Assembly (NCBI RefSeq): GCF_016808095.1
Contig: NC_068971.1
Location: forward strand, 6,088,501-6,152,500
Source: Vigna angularis
Taxonomy: Eukaryota > Streptophyta > Magnoliopsida > Fabales > Fabaceae
Direction: 5' to 3'
Length of the DNA: 64,000 nt
Position numbers and translations under genes: made by a program. The notes beneath the pieces were generated by a model. It worked only from the letters and a program-made list of their open reading frames with translations, did not search any database and had not been told where the DNA came from. Below are positions 24,401 through 36,400 of this stretch, in pieces. Numbering within the stretch: position 1 is the first letter of the stretch; the number at the start of each line of letters is the position of its first letter.

Positions 24401-27400
24401 GAAAGGAATGTTAGAAGCTTGGAGTGATTCGGATTGGTGTGGAGATCAAATGGATAGAAAGAGCACGTTCGACTATGTATTTAAATACATGGGAGCGTCG
24501 TTTAGCTGGTGTTCGAAAAAGCAGAGTGTTGTAGCACTCTCATCTTGCGAAGCTAAGTATATTGCCTCATCCGAAACCGCATGTCAGTGTGCCTGGATAG
24601 AAACGATGTTGGATGAATTGATGATTGAATGCTGCAAACCAATCCAACTATTGATAGATAACAGATCGGCTATCAATCTATCTAAAAACCCCATCTCACA
24701 TGGTAGAAGCAAGCATATAGAAACCAAGTTTCATTATCTAAGAGAGCAAGTTGGCAAAGGAAGACTGGAACTGGTGCATTGCTCCACAGATGATCAAATA
24801 GCCGATATTTTCACCAAGGCTCTACGGCAAAGCAGATTTGTGAAGCTTAGAGATTATCTTGGAGTTAAATCTTGTAGAAGTTTTGTTTTAAGAGGGGTGT
24901 GTTGAAGAGTTTAAAACAAAAACTATAACTGTCATAACTGTTTCATTGTTACAGTTTGACATATTCATTCTCTGTTATATACGTTGCATGTACTCTTTTG
25001 TTGTTTAATGAAAAAACCACTCACTTTCTCACATTCTCTCTTCTCTGCATTCTGCTCTACTCTCTTCTCTGCATAATCACTACCTTGCCACAACAAATGG
25101 GACTCTATTTCAGCAACAACAAATTGCTTGGCTAAGGGGTGGAGTGATGAGGGATACCCTTTAGTTAGTTAATTAGTTAGGATATCTGCTTGAAGAAATA
25201 AGGAATGTTACCTATAAATAATAGTGGAGAAGAGAGATCTCTGGTCAAAATTTAGAGAACTAAAGACTTAGGGTACTGGGAGGTGTGCAGACCCTTTAAG
25301 ATCTGCAAGTTACGAACTTCAGGTGAATGATCGAGTAGAATAAGTTGTGGCTCCAGACTTCTCAAAACATCTAGAGCCAGTATATTGCTTTCTAGGGAGC
25401 TTTTCCCAATTGTTCAGTCAACTAAAAACATATTGTCTTGTTTTTCATACCATTTCTAACAAACAGAAACGAAGAAAATAGATCATAGATCATTCAGCCT
25501 TCCATTGACAATCATATTTTTAACAATAATCATTGAACATATATTTTAAGCTTTTGGACTTTTATTGTTTAAAAAATATTTTTTTAGAGTTTTTTATCTA
25601 TGTTGGTAAATGGAGCAACTTTGATGGTTTGTTGATTTAACAACATTAGAAAATTCACTTAAAGCAAGGATCTTCTCACTTAAACGAACTCAATCATTTT
25701 GGCGAGAAGATATAAAGAGAGACTTTCGCTTAAAGCATGGTTTCTGCTTGCTTAAGCGAAGACGTGTTGGTCGCTTAAGTATTATATTAGCTGCAAAGAT
25801 AAGAAGTTCGTGAACTCAGCCCATTAGGATTCTTATAAATAAGACCTAGAGAGAGGGATTAGATAACTTTTGATGGGTAAAGAAGATCCTAAATTCTCAA
25901 AGCAACGACTGAAAAACATCTCTCCAAGCATTCATCACGGACCAACTTTTGATCATAAGAAATTACTCTCTAATTATAACATTGGTGATTAATTTCCCTT
26001 TTTGTTAGGGTTGGATGTAACATGACTTAAACTCGTGTAAACACCATATTTAAAATTTATCAAAGATTTATTTCAATTATACTGTTATTATATACATTCA
26101 ATACTTTATTAGTTTGATCACAGTTTACTTAAACAATTAAGATTTGATTGAAATTTTGAAATGCTTTTAAACTATATTATTGTAAAGAGCACTTAATTGG
26201 AATTAATGCTAGGAACAAAATGATTTTAGTTTGGGATTTTTTTCATTTTTGATCTATAATGTTGATTGATCATTTATAATTTACACGGGATTGAGATTAT
26301 AGTCAATCAATTTAGGTTCTTTTGTATAAGAAATTAATTTGAATAATTTAATGAGGTGATCATATGAATAGGATATAAGGTTGTTTTGTAAAACTCAAAC
26401 CTCACATCTTTATACCTTCTATAGTAGATACGGTGATTAGTGAAAATTTCCTCTTTTTCCCTTGCATACCTCTAATGGTCCATCATAGGGGCACCAAAGA
26501 GATAACTCGTGAGTAATGAGTTATTAATGTTCAATAAAACTAGATTTGCAATCATTTGAAGATTTTATTTTGTTTACAAGAAAGTAATCATGTTCTTGTT
26601 GATAGTTTTCTATTCAATCTGTAGAGGAAGCCCTAACTCCCAAGAGCTAGAATTGATTTAAGTTTATTTTTAAAATTCAGGATTTTCTGGTCTCATTTAG
26701 GATTATGACAAATACTAGCCTCTCAGTAAAGATATAAAACAACGATGAAGAATAAATGACTATTTTTAAAGAATATAGATAGAAGAGTCTCGTTAGCGGT
26801 CTTCCTTTTAGGCATGTAAGAGATTTAAGTGGTGACTCACCATTGTGTGGCAAATTTCGGATAAGTCCTCAATTGGAGAATCTTCCGAACCATAACTGCA
26901 TTTAGCACGAAAATCAGGACATTTCAGAAGCAAACATAATATAGAAACCTTTGAATATCGAGAAGTGGACATTGCATCTAAACTATCTAGAGGATAATAT
27001 TATCCTTCGTATCAAGCTCAAATTCTAATGACAAGATTCTCCTTCTTATGTAGACCAAAATATGGAAAAGGGTTTAAACTTAATAAAAAGAAGTCCAGAT
27101 AACGTGAAAATATAAGAAACTGATATGGGGCTTTGTAAAATTCAGATCAAAGATGTAGGGAGAATAAACATCCAGTTTCAACCAATTTTCTTATCTCTCA
27201 ACCTAAATTAATGCTTCGGTAAAAAAACAAAAGCCTAAATTAATGCTTCGGGTTTATAGATGTACTATTTTCCAACAACAATTTAGTAACATACCAAACA
27301 TCAAAAGGTGTGTCCAACGATGTCCCGTAAATGTTATAGAAGCTGACTCCATCTGGCAATTTAGCATTTGCGATAAGTTGTCGTGTTTTAATAGCCCAGT

Positions 27401-30400
27401 CAAGGATATCAAAGTTAAAGGGAAGCCGTATTGTTTTCCCATTGTAACTTAGCTGCAAAAATAACACCCATAAGTCCTTGGTACAAGCAAAAGGAAAATT
27501 GCACGAGGATAAATTTTCTGTATCAGAAAAGGAAAGATAACATCTGTCATATTGAATGGTTTTCATGACTAACACAATCATTTTTCACTTGGCATTAGAG
27601 ATAAAACTTGCATAATGACATTTGTTTAGCTTACTAAGCAATAGATATCATGCTGACTTCAGATCTTCCTTTAAAGAGACGTCAAGTGAGATACAACAAG
27701 TGTTCTGAGAACAGGACCAGATCAAAACAACCAGTTTTCCTGATTGACCTCGGAACTCATCCAAGGCTCAGTTCTTATCTAATAATCATAATTGGTCATA
27801 ACTGGTCAAAGAATATGCAAATAGGCTGGTTTTTTCAGAACCAGTCAAACAAACTGCAGTGCCTAGGTGGGTCAACCAGTATACATCAGTGTGGCATAGC
27901 AGCTCATGAAGTGCCGTGACACAAAATGGTTAGGAGCTTAACTCAAGAACTTCACATGTGACGCTAAGGAATTAGCCCTTAGGCCAAAAACACCTTAATA
28001 ATTGATGCAGTAATATATCTATAAATCAGATTTAGTGATCACTAATATTGCCTTAATAACATTCTTTTACATTATAAAAGAAAAGTGTAATCATATTGTT
28101 AGAGAATGGAGGGTTTATAAGAGAAGAAAGGAGAAACAGAGGACGTAACGGTGAGACCGTTAAGTGAGTTGGACTTAACTGTGAGACAGTTAAGTCAGTT
28201 GGGGTTTAACTGTAATGGGATTTGGGGAAAGAGGCCTTTATAAGGACCTCTTTGTTGTATCAGTAGGGAGCTTTTTAGACATTTGTGAATTGTTGACCGG
28301 TCATAGCCACTGGTGGAGGAGGTTAAGCTCCTGGAATGCTCTGTATACTAGTTTCTTTTGTTGTGAATACATACCATCTCTCATTCCATATTCTGTGGTG
28401 TTGGTTTCCGTGAGGGCAAGAGTGCGAGTGTGTTAGAATTCTTACCTGGATCTCTAACAAAGTGGTCCGACCTGCCGGATCGAAATCGGAGAGAGAACGC
28501 GATGGAGGGGAAGCTACATGCTTTGGAGAACAGAATTGAAGGAAAAATGAACGTCGTTGAAGGACGAATGGAACACCTGGAGATGGCAGTAGACGGGTTG
28601 AAGGCGGAATCAACGGCCAACCGGCAAGACTCGATAGCGATGCGTAAAGACATCCAAGAACTGTTACGATTGATGGGTGTGCAAAGCAAGCCAAACGGGG
28701 AGAGTTCTGACGGGAACCATGGTTCAGTCAATGATAATGGGGGTGGCCGGCGAGAGGAAGCCGAAGGAGAAAGAGAAGGGGAACGATCAGAGAATCAACC
28801 CCATTGGAGGCGACGGGTGGAGTTACCCACGTTTGAAGGAGCCGATCCGTTGAACTGGATTAATAGGGCCGAAAAATTCTTTGAGATACAGAAGGTGGCG
28901 GAGGCGGAGAAGATCGAACTGGCTCACATCAGTATGGAGGGAAGCGCTGGTTATTGGTTTAAATTTTGGAAGGAAAAGGCGAGCGACCGATCATGGGAGG
29001 GGCTCAAAGAAGCGTTGTTGATCAGATTCGAGAGTCGATACCGGGGCGGCATTTTTGAGAGGATGGCGGCGATCAAGCAAACAGCCACTGTGGAGGAATA
29101 TGTGAGAGAATTTGAAGCTCTGGCCAGACAGACGAAGGCGTTCTCGGACGACCAGTTGTTGGGATACTTCCTGGCGGGCTTACGAGAGGAATTGCGATGT
29201 CAGGTGAGACCCCACGACCCACGAAACTTGATGACGGCGATGAAGCTGGCGAGGGACGTCGAAGAGGTGCTACGCAGGATAGGTCTGCTGGGATGGACGT
29301 CATCCAAGAATCCGTCATCATGGGGACGAACGACAGGAGGAGGATCAGGGGTGGTAAGAAACGAACCGCCGAGGAGCCAATCGATGCGAGCGACCCCGAC
29401 CGAGAGTGTCGGGTCCGTCAGACGTGACCGTGCTGCTGGAGGCGATCTGGTGAGAGGCGGAATGCAAGGAGGAAGTGATAGTCGTGGAAGAAGCTCAAGA
29501 AACCTGCCCTACCCGGAGTTTCTGAAACACAGAGAAGAAGGAAGGTGTTTCCGATGTGGGGGGCCATTTAGCCCAGGGAACAGTGCCCGGAGAAGAGTTT
29601 ACGGGTGGTGATACTGGCCGAAGATGAAGAAGAGGATATTGAAGGGGAAGATGTAGAGTTAGAACCCCCCGGCATGGAGTTATCGGCGTTCTCGGTAGGT
29701 GGGTTGACGCAACCTAAAACATTGAAGTTGCAGGGGAAAGTGGGAGGAAAAGACGTGCTAATATTGGTTGACAGTGGTGCCAGCCACAACTTTGTGAGTA
29801 GACGATTGGTGGAGGAATTGCAGTTGGCATAGGAGGATACCCCTCCCTACCAGGTGAGTTTGGGAGACGGACGTAAGAAACGGACGCGTGGATGTTGCCC
29901 GAAGGTAGTGGTCGACATGGGGGGAGTTGCGATCGGGGAAAAATTTTACTTGTTCGACCTGGGGGGTGTCGACATGATCCTAGGCGTGGAGTGGCTGGCC
30001 AAGCTGGGAGAGATTACCCTCAACTGGCGGGAATCGACCATGGCGTTCGAACATGCAAGGAAAAGGGTGGTTGTTAAGGGTGATCCGAAGTTGGATAAAA
30101 GGGTGGTCGGACCAGAGAAGTTGATGAAGTTGAGTGAGGTAGAGGTTTGGGCGATTGTCTGGAGTTTGGAGGGTGCAAAGGGGAGCGAGAAGGAAGTAGA
30201 GAGAGAAGAGTGGGTTGAAAAACCGAACGGGGACTTGGAGAACATTTTAACACGACATGCAGGGGTATTTCAGGAACCCACAGGTTTGCCACCTAATAAA
30301 AAAGAGAAGCATCGGATTACGTTAAAAGAAGGCACCGACCCCGTGAACGTACGTCCATATCGTTACCCGCACGTCATGAAGGAAGAGATCGAGCAACAGG

Positions 30401-33400
30401 TGACGGACATGCTGCATGCAGGGATTATACGACCGAGTATAAGTCCATATTCAAGCCCGGTCATCCTCGTCAAGAAGAAGGATGGGAGTTGGCAGTTCTG
30501 TATAGACTACCGAGCGCTCAACCGCGCCACTGTTCCCAACAAGTTTCTGATCCCCGTAATCGAAGAGCTGCTGGACGAGCTCCATGGCGCTCAGTATTTC
30601 TCAAAGGTGGACCTCAAGGCTGGGTATCACCAGATTAGGATGAATGAGGATGACGTGCAGAAAACGGCGTTCCGCACTCACTTGGGACATTACAAGTTCC
30701 TTGTGATGCCGTTCGGCCTTACAAATGCCCCATCCACTTTCCAGAGCGCCATGAACGATCTCCTTGGACCATTCTTGCGGAGATTCGCGCTCGTCTTTTT
30801 TGACGACATACTCATCTACAGTGCGACATGGAGGGAGCATTTACGACACGTGGAGCAAGTGTTGAGCTGCTTACAGCAAAATCACTGGGTGGCCAATCAG
30901 AAGAAGAGTGAGTTCGGGAAGAAGACGATCAGATATTTAGGGCACGTCATATCAGGAGAAGGGGTCCAGATGGATCAGGAAAAGATAGAGGGGGTAATTG
31001 CGTGGGAGGAGCCAAAAACTCTGAAGGCGTTGAGGGGATTCTTGGGTCTCACCGGATATTACCGGCGATTCATCCGAGACTATGGGAAGATAGCCAAGCC
31101 CCTGACCGAGATGTTGAAAAAGGGGAATTTTGTGTGGACGGAGACTGCCCGGGAAGCGATGGGAAGATTGAAAACAGCGGTGACCACAACACCAGTGTTG
31201 GCGTTGCTGGATTTCTCGCAACCCTTCCAGGTAGAATGCGACGCGTCGGGCACGGGACTTGGGGCGGTGCTCACCCAGAAAAGGAGACCGATCGCTTATT
31301 TTAGCAAAGCATTATCAGAAGTGACGTTGGGCAAGTCGATCTACGAGAAAAAGTTGATGGCGGTGGCCCTAGCGGTGCAACATTGGCGTCCGTATTTGTT
31401 GGGCCACAAATTCGTGGTGTATACGGATCAGAGAAGTCTAAAGTTTTTGTTGGAACAGAGGGTGACGACCCAAGCGCAGCAACACTGGATAGCCAAACTG
31501 CTCGGCTACGATTTCGACATAGTGTATAAACCGGGCGCCAGTAACCGGGTGGCGGACGCGCTATCACGGAAAGGTAGCGAGGAGTTGGAGAACAAGGCTG
31601 AGATTGAAGGGGACGACGGGGGTGGTGAATTGATGGGGATAATGAGACCGTATTGGAAAGATTTCCCGGACGTGATGCGAGAAGTGGAGGAAGATGATAA
31701 CTTGAATAAAATCCGAGAAGGAGTCATCCAGGATCCCAACAAATACCCGGCATACACCCTTGAGAACGGACGATTGCACTACAAGGGGAGGCTGGTTATT
31801 CCGGCACAGTCTGAGTAGGTACAGAAATTGTTGGCCGAGTTTCATACCACCCCGACGGGGGGCCATTCGGGGGTCTATAGAACTTACCGGAGATTGGCAC
31901 AGTCGCTGCACTGGGAAGGGATGAAGAAATCCGTGACGGAGAATGTCAGTCGCTGTTTGGTGTGCCAACAGCACAAATACATGACGGCGTCCCCACAGGG
32001 ATTATTGCAACCACTGCCTATTCCACAAGCTATATGGGAGGACATCAGCATGGACTTTATTGTGCGACTCCCAAAATCCAAGGGCCAGGACGCTATATTG
32101 GTAGTTGTCGACCGACTGAGTAAATACGGGCACTTCATACCGCTCAGACATCCCTATACTGCCCGAACGGTCGCGGAAGTTTTTGTAAGAGAGGTAGTGA
32201 AGCTTCATGGGATTCCCAAGACCATAGTGAGTGATCGTGACCCCTTATTTCTCAGTGCCTTTTGGAGAGAGATGTTTAAGATGCAGGGAACCCATCTCCG
32301 GATGAGCACAGCATACCATCCGGAGACGGACGGCCAAACAGAGGTGCTAAATAGGGTGTTGGAGGGATACTTACGATGCTTCTGTTCCGAGCAGCCTAAG
32401 ACATGGACCGTGGTCCTTCCATGGGCAGAATACTGGTACAACACCAGTTACCAAGGAGCTGCCAAATGCATGCCGTTTGAAGTGGTATATGGGAGGGCAC
32501 CCCCGTCGCTGTCAAGGTTCATTTCGGGGGAAACAATGGTGGAAGCAGTGGCTCAAGAACTACAAACAAGAGATGAAGCATTGCAGCAGCTGCAATATCA
32601 TTTGTCGAAGGCGCAAGACGCGATGGTAAAGCAAGCAAATCGTAAGAGGAGGCCGATAACCATTAAGGTAGAAGATTGGGTATTTTTAAAGATAAGGCCC
32701 CACCGACAAACATCTATGGCGGTAAAATTGCATCCGAAGTTAACGGCTAGATACTATGGGCCATTCAAAGTCATCCAGAAGATAGGGGAGGTGGCGTTCA
32801 GATTAGAATTACCAGCGACCGCCAGGATTCACCCGGTTTTCCACGTGTCTCAGTTGAAGTTGGCGATTGGGACAAAGCAGGTGGAAGCTGAGCTGCCAGC
32901 AGACTTGCAAGTAGGGGGATATACATGCTGGCCAACTAAGGTGTTGAATAGAAGGGTCCAGCAGCGTGAGGGGGAACAACGTGAACAGGTTTTGGTCGAA
33001 TGGCAAGATGGAGGGGCAGACAGTGCAACGTGGGAGGATCGGAGTTTGATGCAGGAACAGTTCCCCGAGTTTGACCTTGGGGACAAGGTCGATTTTCAGG
33101 AGGGGAGTAATGTTAGAGAATGGAGGGTTTATGAGAGAAGAAAGGAGAAACAAAGGACGTAACGGTGAGACCGTTAAGTGAGTTGGACTTAACTGTGAGA
33201 CAGTTAAGTCAGTTGGGGTTTAACTGTAATGGGATTTGGGGAAAGAGGCCTTTATAAGGACCTCTTTGTTGTATCAGTAGGGAGCTTTTTAGACATTTGT
33301 GAATTGTTGACCGGTCATAGCCACTGGTGGAGGAGGTTAAGCTCCTGGAATGCTCTGTATACTAGTTTCTTTTGTTGTGAATACATACCATCTCTCATTC

Positions 33401-36400
33401 CATATTCTGTGGTGTTGGTTTCCGTGAGGGCAAGAGTGCGAGTGTGTTAGAATTCTTACCTGGATCTCTAACACATATAGTCTGAAATGCTGATTCTTTT
33501 ACAGAAAAAAAAAGTATACAAAGAAAGGGATAACTAAAACTAAGGGAGAACAAGTTATCCTCCAAAACCAGAAAAAGGATACGAGAAGAAACATGAAAGA
33601 AAAAGCCTCAAGAATACAACAAACAAGTCAAACGACAAACAGAATATTAATATATGCCAACAAATTACTTAGTAATCATACAAGAAAAATCAAAGCTTTA
33701 CCATATAAATCTTTGAACATTTTAAAGCATATATGCCCACATATCTTAGACTCATCAACCTAAAGAAAAGTTGAAATAGATTACCTCATTATTCCGCAGT
33801 GCTTCTTCAAATAAAGATATACTCTGGGTTGGTCCATAAGATTCCAAATTGGTGTTATTGTCCCCGTCCTTTGTATGCTTTCGCCAGACTAGAATTTCTG
33901 GCTGCTTTTTCCACTCATAAGATGGATTTGCCAACATTTCATAGACTGATGGACACTCCACTAGCTAATGTGTAAGAAAGATCATTCCAAAAAACTTAGT
34001 GGTTTTACCACATGTTACACGAAGTAAGAAAATTGTGACTATTCTCAAATGAATGAATAAGACTGTGACCAGGCTTTGGATCTGAAGAACTAATAGATAT
34101 GAGCTGCAGACATCAGTGAATCACTGTAATGGGTGCCAGGTTCAACAGTGTGGGGCCTTCAATAGCTAATTCAGAATAGTTAATTGTAGTGAGAAGCACT
34201 CCGAGAAAGTGTGAAAGTGTATACATGGGGAATGGTCTTAGCCATTAGAAGCTTCATAGCAGAAAACAACTCCAGAACCCCTCAGTCATTCTGCCCCGTA
34301 TGTAGCTCATATCCACTAGTTCCAAAGGATTCAAAGATAAGTCACCATCCAATCCATTCCTTTGAAAAGGCAGTTCATTTGAACTGGACCACGTCCCCAA
34401 GGCCCTGATTTAAAATTTTAAAAATACAAAGAAAATCTGTCCTTGGAAAAATATTTTTTTCCAACAGTCAAAGTTCAATTCAAAGATAGTCCACCTTTTC
34501 ACAAAAATTTACTTGGGAACAAGAATTTACCAATTGATGCATAGTCCACCTTTTCACAAAAAAGTAGCTTTGAAAGCCATCAACAAACTCTAATCCAGTT
34601 AATAAAGAATCATTGATGCACCCTGGGGCTCCTGTTCATGTGGAATTCATAATCAAGCAAGGATGGTTTAAGACATCTGGGAAAATGGAAATGGATGCAT
34701 ATAAATGAAAAGTATCCTAAGCTCTTTAAGTTGTGACGCAGAGCATTGGCAATATTCCGATAAATTCATAGTCGCAGATTTTTCTAAAACTTTCATCTCA
34801 TCAGTATATTTATAGTAGGGTCCCTAGATAAAAAAGGTCGACAAGAAAAGAGACTGGTTTCTCTTGGTAACTAATGTTGTAAGACAATCATGGCTCAGTG
34901 TTTATTTCAATCCAGTGCGTGGAAAAATGTCAGAAAAAAATCGAGTTTCTTATAAAGAACAGAGACATAAAATTATGTACTTTAATAGGGCCCGTGCTAA
35001 TCAAATCAATGAGATGAAAACATCCATTTGAATACAAAGAGTAAATAATTAGTATAAGTAGTTAACAAAATTTGAAGAATAGCAGGTTGTCCATAAATCA
35101 CACGCTGTTAAGAATTTATTTCAAATTCATCTTACGAGTTTTCACATTGACTATATCATATGGTATTGGACCTATTTTTCGTTCAAGAGAATTTTGTCAG
35201 CAAGCTTCTTATGGTTCCATTCATGTGCCAGACCTTGATCAATGTGCAAATATTTTCACTAAAGCTCTCTCCCTTTTGGTTTTGTGCTCTTCAGTCCAAG
35301 CTCAAGGTGGTTGATTTGCATGCTTCTCACCCCTCATGAGCTTGCAGGGGTATTGGGGGCATAGTTTTACTCCACAAGTTTACTTTACTTATTAAGTAGT
35401 AATTTAGTAGCTTCTATGACAGTTGAATTCTCTAACTAACCAAGAGATAGTTAGATTCTGTTAGTACCTTCTGTTAGAAGCTAATGTCACTGATTATATA
35501 AACCTGATGCAACTCAGAAATTCTTGGGGAGTGAATTCATTTTCATTGACAGAATCTTCTCTCTGAAACTCAACATATGATAAGTTTATATTCAGCAAAC
35601 CTAATGTTTTTAAATTTTCTATTATAGACCAATTCAAATGAGTGCAGTTTACCAAAAAGAACAGGGGCCAAAAGAAAGGAAAACACGCAACTGCAAAGGA
35701 ATCACCTTGGAAAGGGCAAGCCAAGCAAATCCACTTATTCACATATTTCGTAAACACCTGCCAAGGAACAATGAAAACAATCACTAGTTACAATATAAGT
35801 TCCCTCCCTATATATACATAGGACAAGATCATAGAGAAAAATTATGCACACATCTCTGTGAAGCGACATGAAACACGAGATCATAATTCCTCCCATGGAA
35901 TGAGAAATTAAATTGACTTTTCTTCCACCAGAAGCTTTGTGAGCAGTCTCCAACTTATGTTTAAGACCTTCCATTGACTTGTCAATCCTACCATCAACAA
36001 CAACAATAATAACAATGAGTACATAGTGTGAAGTTAGACCCTAAACTCCTCCATAAGCATGTATAGCAGAAAAATGAAACAGACGGTAAAATGAAAGGAA
36101 CTTCTCTTGTAAATTGAAATCAACTTATGTAACAGGACTTTTTGAAAATTTAAATGAGACATAGTAAAACTGGGGCATAAGGATCTGTTTGGACAAATTT
36201 GTCTAATAAAAAGAAAAAAATGAAATGATTTTTTCCAGAATGAAAGTTAACTTATCCATAAACTAACTTGTAAAAATTTTCTCATTAGTTTCTCCATTTT
36301 TAACTTAAACCTAACCTAATTATTGGAAAATCACATTAATTGTAGAGGGTTACCTTAATTACAACCTCAAAGATGATTGTTTAGATCTCACTGTTACGGT

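Larger units (their letters stand above)
20216..25095 (+). mobile_element. Complete Ty1/copia LTR retrotransposon, coding-defective
   Basis: A 4,880-bp element inside LCAT3 intron 9, antisense to the gene. LTRs of 196 bp (20216-20411, 24900-25095) begin TG and end CA and differ at one base. They are flanked by the perfect 5-bp target duplication AATGG (20211-20215 and 25096-25100). A tRNA-Met-like primer site and a purine tract adjoin the LTRs. Domain order is gag, protease, integrase, RT, RNase H, which defines copia. Coding is interrupted by at least three stops and two frameshifts, so this copy cannot make a normal polyprotein. Confidence 0.96.
28097..33473 (+). mobile_element. Complete Ty3/gypsy chromovirus, coding-defective
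   Basis: A 5,377-bp element in LCAT3 intron 7, antisense to the gene. LTRs of 363 bp (28097-28459, 33111-33473) begin TG, end CA and differ at two bases. They are flanked by the perfect 5-bp duplication CATAT (28092-28096 and 33474-33478). Domain order is gag, protease, RT, RNase H, integrase, chromodomain, which defines a chromovirus. There is one frameshift at the gag zinc-knuckle region and two in-frame stops in pol. The catalytic motifs themselves look normal. It is GC-richer than the surrounding introns. Confidence 0.96.

Noticed and set aside
28215..28436. 73-codon frame, repeated identically at 33229-33450
   Set aside because: Lies wholly inside the gypsy LTRs; LTR sequence, not a gene.
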